A DNA stretch of 64,000 bases from Frigidibacter mobilis. Lineage in GTDB: Bacteria > Pseudomonadota > Alphaproteobacteria > Rhodobacterales > Rhodobacteraceae. Where the stretch lies: NCBI RefSeq assembly GCF_001620265.1, contig NZ_CP012661.1:620001-684000 (forward strand), read 5' to 3'. This document shows, piece by piece, positions 21,177 to 30,112 of this stretch (position 1 is its first letter; each line of letters begins with the position of its first letter). The position numbers were made by a program, and so were the translations under genes. Under the pieces are notes generated by a model. That model searched no databases and had not been told where the DNA came from. It saw only the letters and a list, made by a program, of their open reading frames with translations.

Positions 21177-22071
21177 CCTTTCAAGCCGCGTCGACGCCTT
21201 CATGCAGGGCGCGGTCGACCTCCATATCCATTCCGGTCCGTCTCTGCACCCGCGGAAGGTCGATCATATCGAAGTGCTCCGCGCTGCCGATGAGGCCGGG
21301 ATGCGCGCGATCTTGTTGAAGGACCATTACTATCCGACCATGCCGATCACCCGGCTGATGAACGACAACCTCGGCTACAAGACCGAGGCCATTGGCGCCA
21401 TCGTGCTGAACAATCCGGTTGGCGGGCTGAATCCCTCCGCGGTGGACTATGCGCTGAAGCAGGGCGCACGGGTGGTCTGGATGGCCACAGCCCATGCGAA
21501 AAACCACATGGAGCACGAGGCGAAAGAGGCCGACTTCAAGAACAAGTTCCCCGTGAACTCCAGGAAGACCGTGGCGGCCATCCCGGCGACACTTACAGAT
21601 GACAGCGGCGCCGTGCGTGACGAGGTGAAGCTGATCCTCGACCTGATCGCCGAGGCCGACGCCGTGGTCTCTGCCGGCCATCACCACATCAGCGAGTGCT
21701 TCCCCTTCTATGAAGAGGCGAAGGCGCGCGGGGTGAAGCGGCTGTTCCTCAACCACCCGACCTATGTGAACGAGGGCAACCTCGAGGATATCCGGTCGCT
21801 GGTCGGCATGGGGGTGAAGATGGAGCATTCGATCTGCATGTTCGTGCCCTCGACCTTCCATCTGTTCGATGACACCCATCTGCAGGAGGTCATCGCAGCA
21901 GCGGGTGTCGAAAACACCTTCTTCGGCTCCGATCTCGGGCAGAGGAACAATCCCACCCCGGTGGAGGGGTTCCGGCAGATCATCGAACTGCTGATCCGGC
22001 TGGGCTATGACGATGCTCAGATCCGGCTGATGACCTCGACCATCGCTGCCGACCTGGCGGGGCTCGCATGA
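21169..22071 (+). CDS. DUF6282 family protein, amidohydrolase-like
   Basis: This 300-aa protein has the pattern of a metal-dependent amidohydrolase TIM barrel. DLHIHSGPS gives an HxH pair (H19, H21), ILLKDHYY gives K51/H53, SAGHHHISE and FLNHPTYVNEG give further histidines, and FFGSDLGQRNNP gives a late Asp. These positions fit the metal-ligand order of the superfamily, but the name rests on the DUF6282 family and no reaction is established. I infer hydrolysis of a cyclic amide, lactone or similar intermediate. It is translationally coupled to the flavoprotein upstream (8-bp overlap) and to the aldolase downstream (ATGA). Confidence 0.75.
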   Translation: MTDLSSRVDAFMQGAVDLHIHSGPSLHPRKVDHIEVLRAADEAGMRAILLKDHYYPTMPITRLMNDNLGYKTEAIGAIVLNNPVGGLNPSAVDYALKQGARVVWMATAHAKNHMEHEAKEADFKNKFPVNSRKTVAAIPATLTDDSGAVRDEVKLILDLIAEADAVVSAGHHHISECFPFYEEAKARGVKRLFLNHPTYVNEGNLEDIRSLVGMGVKMEHSICMFVPSTFHLFDDTHLQEVIAAAGVENTFFGSDLGQRNNPTPVEGFRQIIELLIRLGYDDAQIRLMTSTIAADLAGLA

Positions 22072-22814
22072 CCGATCTGCGTGCCCGTGTCAGGGCAGGG
22101 GAGCGGCTGACCGGCTGTTTCGTGAAGACCCCGAGCCCGCAGGTCGTGGAACTGCTGGGGATGGCGGGGATGGATTTCGTCGTCGCCGACCGCGAACATG
22201 CGCCGATCGGCACTGGTGCGCTGGACCTGATGGCGCTGGCAGGCCGCGCGGTTGGTCTGCCGCTACTGATCCGCTCGCGCACTGCCGAGGCTGCCGAGAT
22301 CTGGCCTGCGCTCGACATGGGCTGCAGCGGCGTAATGGTGCCGCATGTGCGCACCGCAGCCGAGGCGCGGGCGGTGGCTGGCGCGATGAAATACGCGCAC
22401 GGACGCGGGTTCTCGCCATCGGGGCGCGCCGGTGGCTATGGCTCGCTGCCGGCAGTGGACTATCGCCGCGCGCAGGACGAGACCACCGTGTTTCTGGCGC
22501 AGATCGAGGATGCCGCGGCGCTGGAGCATCTGGACGAGATCGCGGCGGTGCCCGAGGTCGACGCGTTGTTCGTCGGGCCCGCCGATCTGTCGCTCTCGCT
22601 CGGCTGTGCCGCGGATGCGCCAGAGCTGGCGGCGGCGATCGGGCGGGTGACGCAAGCCGCGCACCGGGTGCGCAAGGCGGCAGGGCTTTTCGTCACCGAT
22701 CCGGCCAGCATTGCCGCCCATGCCGCGCGCGGTGTCACCGTATTCGTCTGCGGCTCCGATCAGGGGCTGATACTCGGCGGGGCCCGCCGGCTGATGGCCG
22801 CGGCACGCGCCTAA
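22068..22814 (+). CDS. HpcH/HpaI family aldolase
   Basis: This 248-aa class II pyruvate aldolase is of the 2-oxo-acid type (hydroxyketoacid to pyruvate plus aldehyde). It shows DFVVADREHAPIG, LLIRSR, ALDMGCSGVMVPHVRTAAEARAVAGAMKYAHGRGFSPSGRAGGYG, the metal-ligand Glu in FLAQIEDAAAL and the Asp in LFVGPADLSLSLG. These are family hallmarks, and the exact substrate cannot be read. Its ATG lies in the DUF6282 stop codon. Confidence 0.85.
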   Translation: MTDLRARVRAGERLTGCFVKTPSPQVVELLGMAGMDFVVADREHAPIGTGALDLMALAGRAVGLPLLIRSRTAEAAEIWPALDMGCSGVMVPHVRTAAEARAVAGAMKYAHGRGFSPSGRAGGYGSLPAVDYRRAQDETTVFLAQIEDAAALEHLDEIAAVPEVDALFVGPADLSLSLGCAADAPELAAAIGRVTQAAHRVRKAAGLFVTDPASIAAHAARGVTVFVCGSDQGLILGGARRLMAAARA

Positions 22815-22829
22815 AATCAGGAGCAACTT

Positions 22830-23177
22830 ATGAACATCCATCAAGTAGACTGGTCCACCCAGGACTGGAAAACCATCCGGCCGGGCGTCGAGCAGAAGGC
22901 CTTCTCCGGCCAGGGCGCGACCATCGCGCTGCACCGGCTGCAGCCGGGGCACGAGCCGAAGCCGCACAAGCACCCGAACGAGCAGATCGCCTACATCGTC
23001 TCGGGCACCGTCGATTTCCACGTGGCGGCCTGCGTGACCCGGCTGGGTCCGGGCGGTATCATCGTGATCCCTGGCGAGGTGATGCACCATGCCGTCGTCG
23101 TGGGTGATGAAGAGGTAATCAACCTCGATGTGTTCACCCCCGCGCGCCCGGAATATGCGCCGCTGCCCGATGTGTAA
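22830..23177 (+). CDS. Cupin-domain protein
   Basis: This 115-aa single-cupin protein has motif 1 as PGHEPKPHKHPNEQIAYIVSG (two His and a Glu in the metal pattern) and motif 2 as PGEVMHHAVVV. It lies 15 bp after the aldolase behind AGGAGC. Small cupins in such operons act as isomerases, epimerases or oxygenases, or assist ring-opened intermediates. No specific role can be assigned. Confidence 0.85.
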   Translation: MNIHQVDWSTQDWKTIRPGVEQKAFSGQGATIALHRLQPGHEPKPHKHPNEQIAYIVSGTVDFHVAACVTRLGPGGIIVIPGEVMHHAVVVGDEEVINLDVFTPARPEYAPLPDV

Positions 23178-23271
23178 GCCGAAGCCGCCCGCCGCGCTGG
23201 ACCTCATCCCCTCTGTCCACAGGTGTGCCGCATGGCCCGCCTCTCGTTCCTGCATCTCGGAGATCCCTCTC

Positions 23272-24699
23272 ATGACCGACCTTCTGTTCATCGACGGCCA
23301 GTGGACCGCTGGCTCCGGCACCCGTCGGGGCGATGTCTTCAACCCGGCCACGGGCGGGGTGATCGGATCGGTGCCTTTCGCCGAGGCTGTCGATCTCGAT
23401 CGCGCGCTTGCTGCGGCGGGCCGCGCATTTCCCGGCTGGGCCGCGACTTCGGCGCATGACCGGGCGATCCTGCTGAAGAAGTCGGCGAACATAGCGCGGG
23501 ACAACGCGGAAGAAATGGCGCAGGCGATCAGCCGCGAACAGGGCAAGCCCTTGTCCGAGGCGCGGATGGAGGCTGGCGGCGCAGGCGATCATATCGATTG
23601 GTATGCCGAAGAGGCCCGCCGCAGCTACGGCCGCATCATTCCCTCGCGCGCGCCGCAGGTGATGCAGAGCGTGATCCTCGAACCCGTGGGTCCGGTCGCG
23701 GCGTTCAGCCCGTGGAACTTCCCCGTCGGTCAGCTGGTGCGCAAGATCGCCGGCGCTCTGGCCGCTGGCTGCACGATCATCGCAAAGGGGCCGGAAGAGA
23801 CGCCGACCTGCATCGCACTTCTGGTGCGCTGCTTCGAGGAGGCCGGCATTCCGGCAGGGGTGGTGAACCTCGTCTTCGGGGTCCCGGCCGAGATCTCCGC
23901 GCATCTGATCCCGTCGCCGGTGATCCGCAAGGTTTCGTTCACCGGCTCGGTGCCGGTGGGGCGGCATCTGGGGGCGATGGCCGCGACCCATCTGAAGCGC
24001 ACGACGATGGAGCTTGGCGGCCATGCGCCCTTCATCGTCTTCGACGATGCCGACGCCGAGACTGTCAGCAGCCTCGGCGTCGGGCTCAAGTTCCGCAACG
24101 CCGGTCAGGTCTGCGCGTCGCCGACCCGCTTTCTGGTGCAGGAGGCGCTGTTCGACGGCTTCCTTGCCCGCTTCGCGCAGAAGGCGGAGGCGTTGACGCT
24201 GGGCGCTGCCGAGGAGCCCGGTGTGCAGATGGGGCCGCTGGCCCATGCGCGGCGGCTGCAGGCGATGCAGGACTATGTGGCGGACGCCGTGGCGCAGGGC
24301 GCGCGTCTGGTGACGGGCGGGGCACGGCATGGCAACGAGGGCTGGTTCTTCCAGCCGACGGTGCTCGCGGATGTTCCGCTTTCGGCGCGCATCATGACCG
24401 AAGAGCCGTTCGGGCCCATCGCTGTGGTCAACCGCTTTGCCACGGTGGAGGAGGCGATCGGTGAGGCCAATCGGCTGCCCTACGGCCTTGCCGCCTTCGG
24501 CTTTTCCAACCGTATCGAGCGCACCCATGCGATGGTGCGCTGGGTGGAAACCGGCATGTTGTCGATCAACCATTTCGGCCTTGCCGCACCCGAGACGCCC
24601 TTCGGCGGCATCAAGGATTCGGGTCATGGCTCCGAGGGGGGCTCCGAGGGGATCATGGCCTATCTCACCCCCAAGTTCGTCTCGCAGCGTAACGGCTGA
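23272..24699 (+). CDS. NAD(P)-dependent aldehyde dehydrogenase (succinate-semialdehyde dehydrogenase-like)
   Basis: This 475-aa ALDH-superfamily enzyme oxidises an aldehyde to an acid. It shows GPVAAFSPWNFPVGQLVRKIAGALAAGCTIIAKGPEETP, KVSFTGSVPVGRHL (nucleotide-binding turn), the catalytic-base Glu in TTMELGGHAPFIVF, the catalytic Cys in FRNAGQVCASPTRFLV, and EEPFGPIAVVNRF. The ATG at 23272 begins MTDLLFIDGQW, the usual N-terminal strand. It most likely acts after the GMC oxidoreductase or on an aldehyde released by the aldolase. Confidence 0.92.
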   Translation: MTDLLFIDGQWTAGSGTRRGDVFNPATGGVIGSVPFAEAVDLDRALAAAGRAFPGWAATSAHDRAILLKKSANIARDNAEEMAQAISREQGKPLSEARMEAGGAGDHIDWYAEEARRSYGRIIPSRAPQVMQSVILEPVGPVAAFSPWNFPVGQLVRKIAGALAAGCTIIAKGPEETPTCIALLVRCFEEAGIPAGVVNLVFGVPAEISAHLIPSPVIRKVSFTGSVPVGRHLGAMAATHLKRTTMELGGHAPFIVFDDADAETVSSLGVGLKFRNAGQVCASPTRFLVQEALFDGFLARFAQKAEALTLGAAEEPGVQMGPLAHARRLQAMQDYVADAVAQGARLVTGGARHGNEGWFFQPTVLADVPLSARIMTEEPFGPIAVVNRFATVEEAIGEANRLPYGLAAFGFSNRIERTHAMVRWVETGMLSINHFGLAAPETPFGGIKDSGHGSEGGSEGIMAYLTPKFVSQRNG

Positions 24700-24702
24700 G
24701 CG

Positions 24703-26280
24703 ATGGAGAGCTTCGACTATATCGTGGTTGGCGCAGGTTCGGGTGGTGCGGTGGTGGCGCGCCGCTTGGTTGAGGCCGGCAAATCCGTCCTGCTGCTTGA
24801 GGCGGGGCCGAGCGACCGGGTGCCTTTCGTCCATATTCCCGGTGCTTTCGTCAAGGTGATCGGCACGAAACGGACCTGGGCCTATGCGACCGAGCCGGAG
24901 CCGGGTGCCCAGGGGCGTGTGATGCATGTGCCGCAGGGCCGAATGCTGGGTGGCAGCTCCTCGGTCAATGCGATGATCTATATCCGCGGCGATGCGCAGG
25001 ACTATGACGACTGGGTGAAGGCAGGGGTCTCCGGCTGGGGTTACGCAGATGTGCTGCCTTATTTCCGCAAGGCTGAATCCAACCAGCGCCTGGCTGACGC
25101 CTATCACGGCACAGACGGGCCATTGCGGGTCTCCGATCCCTCCTACCGTCATCCGTTGGCCTATGCCTTCCTGCGCGCGGCGCAGCAAACGGGGCTGCAG
25201 CTGACCCAGGATTTCAACGGCGCCCGGCAGGAGGGGGTCGGGTTCTTCCAGACCACGACCTTTGACGGGCGGCGCGGATCAACAGCTGTGTGCTACCTTG
25301 ATCCGGTGCGCAGGAATCCGCGGCTGACGATCCGCACCGGGGCACATGTCGAACGGCTGATCCTCAAGGCCGACGAGGTGTGCGGCGTGGTGTGTTGCAT
25401 GGGCAACGGCCAGAGGAAGAGCTTTACGGCCCGTCATGAAGTGGTGCTGTCGGCGGGCGCTCTGGCCTCGCCCAAGATCCTGATGCTGTCCGGAATCGGC
25501 GCCGAAGCCGATCTGGCCCCGCACGGGATTGCTGTGGCGCATCATCTGTCGGGTGTCGGGCAGGGATTCCAAGACCACGTCGCGGCCTCGGTTTATGGCC
25601 GGCTGCGCGAGCCGGTCGGCGTTTACGGCGCCGACAAGGGGCTGCGTGCCGTCCGCCACATGCTGCAATATCTTCTGACCCGGACCGGGCTGCTTACCTC
25701 TAACGTGATCGAGTGCGGCGGCTTTGTGGATACCGGCGGCGCGGGGCGCCCCGATGTGCAACTGCATGTGGTGCCGACCATGCTGGGCGACGTTGGCCGG
25801 CCCGCGCCGGCCGGCCACGGTATCTCGCTCAATCCCTGCTGCCTACGGCCAACCTCTCGGGGGTCGATGACCCTGCGCAGCGCCGATCCGCGCGATCTGC
25901 CGGTGCTCCGGGCCAACAACCTGACGACGCGGGAGGATGTGGAGACGGTGATGCGCGGCGTTAGCCTCTGCCGCCGGATCCTGAAGGCTCCGGCGCTGGC
26001 CGCGATGGTGCGCGAGGAACTGGCTCCCGGTCCGGCAGGCGACACGGCCGAGGGGCTGGAGGCGCATGCACGGCACTTTGCCAAGACCGTCTATCACCCA
26101 TCTTGCACAGCGCGCATGGGCACCGACGCGCTGGCAGTGACCGATCCGGAGCTGCGGGTCCGTGGCCTGAAACGGCTTCGTATCGCCGATGCCTCGGTTA
26201 TGCCGAAACTGGTCAGTGGCAACACCAACGCGCCCTGCGTCATGATCGGGGAACGCTGTGCCGCGTTCTTGCTGGGCTGA
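24703..26280 (+). CDS. GMC-family FAD-dependent oxidoreductase (choline dehydrogenase-like)
   Basis: The protein has 525 aa. The FAD dinucleotide motif is DYIVVGAGSGGAVVARRLVEAGKSVLLLEAGP (residues 4-35). GRMLGGSSSVNAMIYIRGDAQDYDDW is GMC signature 1, and VVLSAGALASPKILMLSGIG is signature 2. The C-terminal active-site region is KTVYHPSCTARMG with SGNTNAPCVMIGERCA. Such enzymes oxidise an alcohol to an aldehyde and pass electrons to the respiratory chain or oxygen. It is the last gene of the TRAP operon, 3 bp after the aldehyde dehydrogenase, and the two probably form an alcohol-to-acid pair. Confidence 0.92.
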   Translation: MESFDYIVVGAGSGGAVVARRLVEAGKSVLLLEAGPSDRVPFVHIPGAFVKVIGTKRTWAYATEPEPGAQGRVMHVPQGRMLGGSSSVNAMIYIRGDAQDYDDWVKAGVSGWGYADVLPYFRKAESNQRLADAYHGTDGPLRVSDPSYRHPLAYAFLRAAQQTGLQLTQDFNGARQEGVGFFQTTTFDGRRGSTAVCYLDPVRRNPRLTIRTGAHVERLILKADEVCGVVCCMGNGQRKSFTARHEVVLSAGALASPKILMLSGIGAEADLAPHGIAVAHHLSGVGQGFQDHVAASVYGRLREPVGVYGADKGLRAVRHMLQYLLTRTGLLTSNVIECGGFVDTGGAGRPDVQLHVVPTMLGDVGRPAPAGHGISLNPCCLRPTSRGSMTLRSADPRDLPVLRANNLTTREDVETVMRGVSLCRRILKAPALAAMVREELAPGPAGDTAEGLEAHARHFAKTVYHPSCTARMGTDALAVTDPELRVRGLKRLRIADASVMPKLVSGNTNAPCVMIGERCAAFLLG

Positions 26281-26656
26281 TGCGCCAGACTCCAGACTGC
26301 GCGGGCCGTCCCGGACAGCGGCACGCTGGGACCCGAACCCTTGCCCTTCATGCTGCGGGGACTTCAGCTTGGCCCCCTTGTCTTCGGGCGGTGTTCTTGT
26401 CTTGGATGTAAGGTTCTCGATGGCCATTGATCGCGTTTAGACTGGTCATGTCTACAAGACATCAAGCCTGAAGGACTACCGCCTGGCTTGAAGGCCGCAC
26501 CGCCCTTGCCGCCCATATGGCGAAGCTCGGGCCGCCGATCGAGTTTGGCGAGATGACGCTGGGACGGCGCTGGCGGAGTACGCGGGGCAGGTATGAGCTT
26601 GGAGCAGCGCATCCGTGTGGCCGCTCGCCTGGCCGTGGCGGTATGGGGCTGACGCC
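26281..26656. other. 376-bp region without a recognised gene
   Basis: No convincing coding frame was found between the GMC oxidoreductase and the ABC ATPase. The only small structure noted is the inverted repeat ATGTCTACAAGACAT at 26448-26462, which resembles a dimeric regulator site. Short protein-like stretches occur but are broken by stops in all frames, so a decayed gene is possible. Confidence 0.4.
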
Positions 26657-27463
26657 TCACCCTCGCCCGTAGAAATCCGACTGCGGGTCCGACAGCACCA
26701 TCGCGCGCAGCCGGTCCCACAGGTGCTGGCGCAACCGGGCGAAGTCCGGCCCGTGCCGCGGGTCGGCCTGCCAGCGCGGGCGCGGGAACGGCACCGGCAG
26801 GACCTGGTCGATGCGCCCCGGCCGCGGCGACATCAGCACGATCCGGTCCGCCAGCATCAGCGCCTCGTCGACGCTGTGGGTGACGAAGACGATACCGGGC
26901 GCCGGCCCCTCGGCCCCGGCGATCAGCCGCATGGTTTCCATCTGCATCAGCTCGCGCGATTGCGCGTCGAGCGCGGCAAAGGGCTCGTCCATCAGCAGCA
27001 GCCGTGGCTGGCAGGCCAGCGCCCGGGCCAGCGCCACCCGCTGCCGCATCCCGCCTGACAGCGCGGCGGGATAGGCGCCCGCAAACTTCGCCAGCCCCAC
27101 CAGCTCCAGATAGCGCGCCACCCGCGCCTCGCGCTGCGGGGCGGGTAGGGCGTGTAGCGCAAAGCCGATGTTCTGCGCCACCGTCTTCCACGGCAGCAGC
27201 CGGTACCCCTGGAACACGATGGCGCTGTCCTGCCCGGGCACCGGCGCGCGCCCGGCCACCCGCACCGTGCCCGGTTCGGGGTGCAGCAGCCCGGCGATGA
27301 TGCGCAAGAGCGTGGTCTTGCCGCAGCCGGAAGGCCCCAGTACGACCACGACCTCACCGGCGGCGACCGTCAGATCCACCCCTTGCAGCACCGGCGCCGG
27401 GCTGCCGTCAAAGTGCCATGACACGCCACTCAGTGTGACCAGCGCGCCGCCTGTTCCTGTCAT
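26657..27463 (-). CDS. ABC transporter ATP-binding protein (nitrate/sulfonate/taurine type)
   Basis: This 268-aa SsuB/TauB-like ATPase starts MTGTGGALVTLSGVSWHF at the ATG at 27463, which overlaps the stop of the binding protein. It has Walker A GPSGCGKTTLLR, Q-loop FQGYRLLPWKTV, signature ALSGGMRQRVALARAL, Walker B LLLMDEPFAALD and the H-loop FVTHSVDEA. It energises import by the permease at 28535-29281. It is the last gene of the unit permease-binding protein-ATPase. Confidence 0.93.
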   Translation of the reverse strand: MTGTGGALVTLSGVSWHFDGSPAPVLQGVDLTVAAGEVVVVLGPSGCGKTTLLRIIAGLLHPEPGTVRVAGRAPVPGQDSAIVFQGYRLLPWKTVAQNIGFALHALPAPQREARVARYLELVGLAKFAGAYPAALSGGMRQRVALARALACQPRLLLMDEPFAALDAQSRELMQMETMRLIAGAEGPAPGIVFVTHSVDEALMLADRIVLMSPRPGRIDQVLPVPFPRPRWQADPRHGPDFARLRQHLWDRLRAMVLSDPQSDFYGRG

Positions 27464-28479
27464 CGTGTCAGCGCATCCGATCCGTCCGTGGTGCCGATCC
27501 GGGCCAGCACAGCCTCCACCGGGCCGAAGTCCGTCCAAGCCTCCAGCGGCGCCGGCGTCACGCCCTTGAAGTCCTCGCTGGCGTAAAGCCAGCCGGCCGA
27601 GAACTCCAGTTCCTCGCGCTGCAGCCCGCCATTCACGCTCCACGATCCGGCAAAGGCGGCGCCCAGCTTTTGCAGGTCTGCCTCGGCCACATCGGGACGC
27701 GCCTTTTGCATCGCCGCGACCCACAGCTGGGGATCGGCGGCAAAGTCGCGTGCCGCCAGCGTCAGCGCCTCGATCACCGCCTCGACCTCGGGGCCGCGGC
27801 TGGCGAGCGTCTCGGCCGTCACGGCGTTCACCTTCGACACCACCGGCGCCGCGCGGTAATAGGCGTCCACATCCACCAGCACCTGCACCGACCCGGCGGC
27901 CTGTGCCTCGATCGCGGTATAGGTGCCGATCGACATGGTGGTGGCGTCGATCTGGTCGGCCAGCAGCGCCTGCGCCCGCGCGCTCGGTTGGCCAAGCGCC
28001 ACCATCTGCAACGAGCCGGTATCGACCCCGGCGGCAGTCAGCACCTGCAGGCTCAGCGTGTGGTCAAGGCTGCCGATCCGGCCGATGCCGAACCGCTTGC
28101 CGGCCAGATCGCCCGCGCTGCCGATGCCGTTCTGCGCGGCGATCAGGAAGGGCAGCGACTTGTTGGGCGACATCACCGCGCGCAGATCATCGGCCCCCTG
28201 CGCCACCGATTGCAGCAGGGATTCCACGGCGACATTCGCCATCTCGCCCTCGCCGGATCGCAGTGCCGCCATTGCCATCGGCGTCTGCTGCACGCGCACC
28301 AGCTCCACCTCGACGCCCGCGCGTTCGAAATATCCCTCCTGCAGGGCCAGATCCATCACCGAGTTCGGCACCAGCGGCGCCTCCATATCGGTCACGATCA
28401 GCCGGAACGGCTCTGCCGCCGCCGGGCCTGCCAGCGCCGCCGTGGCCAGCGCCAGTGCGAAAAGTCTTGAGGTCTTCAT
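27460..28479 (-). CDS. ABC transporter substrate-binding protein (NMT1/SsuA-like)
   Basis: This 339-aa periplasmic binding protein has a signal peptide (MKTSRLFALALATAALAGPAAA) and a family pattern of EGYFERAGVEVELVRVQQTPMAMAALRSGEGEMANVAVESLLQSVAQG and GDLAGKRFGIGRIGSLDHTLSLQVLTAAGVD. Relatives bind sulfonates, nitrate or pyrimidine precursors, and the ligand here is unknown. GGAGGAG precedes the ATG. It is divergent in orientation from gfa, but its permease lies in between, so a C1 link is only positional. Confidence 0.88.
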   Translation of the reverse strand: MKTSRLFALALATAALAGPAAAEPFRLIVTDMEAPLVPNSVMDLALQEGYFERAGVEVELVRVQQTPMAMAALRSGEGEMANVAVESLLQSVAQGADDLRAVMSPNKSLPFLIAAQNGIGSAGDLAGKRFGIGRIGSLDHTLSLQVLTAAGVDTGSLQMVALGQPSARAQALLADQIDATTMSIGTYTAIEAQAAGSVQVLVDVDAYYRAAPVVSKVNAVTAETLASRGPEVEAVIEALTLAARDFAADPQLWVAAMQKARPDVAEADLQKLGAAFAGSWSVNGGLQREELEFSAGWLYASEDFKGVTPAPLEAWTDFGPVEAVLARIGTTDGSDALTR

Positions 28480-28534
28480 CGTGTTTCTCCTCCCGATGTG
28501 TTGCCCCGGCGTCTCCCCCGCCGGGCCGGTCCTG

Positions 28535-29281
28535 TCACGTCGTCTCTTGCGGGCGCCAGCGGGTCAGCCGGCGTTCGGCCAGCCGCAGCCCCTCCGTCAC
28601 CGTCACCCCGATCAGCGACAGGGTCAGCACGACGACGAAATATTCCGCCATCTGGAACCGGCTGCCATAGAGCGCCAGAAGCCCGCCAAGCCCGGTGACG
28701 GCGGTGTAAAGCTCTGCCACCACCGTGTTGATAAGCCCGATGGTCGCCCCCAGCCGGATCCCGGTCAGCAGGAAGGGCAGGGTTCCCGGCAGCACGATAT
28801 GCCAGAAGATCCGCCCCTGCGAGGCGCCCGTGGCCCGCGCCATTTCCACGAGGTCGCGGTCGGTGTTCAGCACGCCGGTATAGGTGTTCAGGATCACCGG
28901 CATCACCGCGCCCAGGAAGATGATGAGCGTCTTCGCCTCGACCCCCAGCCCCAGCAGGGTGATGATGAGGGGAATGAACGCCACCCGCGGCGTCGCCGCC
29001 AGCGCATAGACGAAGATGTCGAGCGTGCGCCCGAACGGCCGCCACAGCCCCATCGCCGCGCCAAGCGCGATCCCCGCCACCGCCGCCAGCAGGGTGCCGG
29101 TGGCATAGACGCGCAGGCTGGCCATCAGCGCCGGGGCCAGCCGGTCCTCGGCCAGCATCCGCCCCGCTGCCGCCGCGGTCTCCAGCGGCGAGGCGAACAG
29201 CCCCCGCGGGACCTGCACCGAGGCGACCCACCACAGCAGCACCAGCCCCGCCAGGAAGCCAAGGCGCAGTAGCGCGATCAT
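28535..29281 (-). CDS. ABC transporter permease (SsuC/TauC-like)
   Basis: This 248-aa inner-membrane protein has six or so membrane segments. It begins MIALLRLGFLAGLVLLWWVASVQVPRGLF and has the cytoplasmic EAA loop VEMARATGASQGRIFWHIVLPGTLPFLLTGIRLGATIGLINTVVAELYTAVTGLGG. It is the first gene of the unit. The 249-bp gap to gfa holds the divergent promoters, but no clear operator is visible. Confidence 0.9.
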   Translation of the reverse strand: MIALLRLGFLAGLVLLWWVASVQVPRGLFASPLETAAAAGRMLAEDRLAPALMASLRVYATGTLLAAVAGIALGAAMGLWRPFGRTLDIFVYALAATPRVAFIPLIITLLGLGVEAKTLIIFLGAVMPVILNTYTGVLNTDRDLVEMARATGASQGRIFWHIVLPGTLPFLLTGIRLGATIGLINTVVAELYTAVTGLGGLLALYGSRFQMAEYFVVVLTLSLIGVTVTEGLRLAERRLTRWRPQETT

Positions 29282-29530
29282 CTGGCGGCCCCCAAGCCGC
29301 CGGGCAGGCAGCCGGGTATGGGGCCGCCATAGCGGGCATCCGCTGCGTCACGATCCGGGCCGGGGCGCTTGAGGAAACACATGCTTTGTTGTCCGCCATG
29401 CCCGCGGCCAAGACAACCCTCCTTTCGGATGAGGGGGGCGGCCCGCACCCGGCCTCCCCCCTTTGGCTGAATCGACGGACGGGCCGCAGCAGTGACAGAG
29501 TTGCGCCGTCAGATGGACGGGGAGGAAGTC

Positions 29531-30112
29531 ATGACCTACGAGAATATCAAGATCCATCCCGCGGTGGACGGCGGGGTGCATCCCGGCCGTTCCGGCTTCG
29601 CGGGCGGCACGCTGCGCTGCAAATGCGCCACCGATCCGGTCGAGGTGCAGGTCGGCGCGCAGACCGCGCATAACCATGTCTGCGGCTGCACCAAGTGCTG
29701 GAAACCCGAGGGCGCGATCTTCAGCCAGGTGGCGGTGGTTGGCCGCGATGCGGTCAGCGTGACGAAGAACGCCCACAAGCTGAAGGTGGTCGATCCCTCG
29801 GCGACGATCCAGCGCCATGCCTGCACCGGCTGCGGCACCCATATGTATGGCCGCATCGAGAATACCGGGCATCCGTTCTACGGGCTCGACTTCGTGCATA
29901 CCGAGCTGTCGGATGCCGATGGCTGGTCGGAACCGCAATTCGCCGCCTTCGTGTCTTCGGTGATCGAAAGCGGGGTGGATCCGTCGCGCATGGACGGTAT
30001 CCGCGGCCGGCTCAAGGAGCTGGGGCTGGAGCCCTATGACGCGCTCTCGCCGCCGCTGATGGATGCCATCGCCACCCACATCGCCAAGAGCACGGGCGCG
30101 CTGGCGGCCTGA
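29531..30112 (+). CDS. gfa: S-(hydroxymethyl)glutathione synthase (glutathione-dependent formaldehyde-activating enzyme)
   Basis: Gfa speeds the condensation of formaldehyde with glutathione in the cytoplasm. The 193-aa protein starts [15 protein letters not shown] at the ATG at 29531 behind GGGGAGGAAG. It has the zinc-binding cysteine groups [26 protein letters not shown] and [15 protein letters not shown] typical of the family. It is followed by frmA and fghA, so all three steps of the glutathione formaldehyde pathway are adjacent. Confidence 0.95.
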   Translation: MTYENIKIHPAVDGGVHPGRSGFAGGTLRCKCATDPVEVQVGAQTAHNHVCGCTKCWKPEGAIFSQVAVVGRDAVSVTKNAHKLKVVDPSATIQRHACTGCGTHMYGRIENTGHPFYGLDFVHTELSDADGWSEPQFAAFVSSVIESGVDPSRMDGIRGRLKELGLEPYDALSPPLMDAIATHIAKSTGALAA

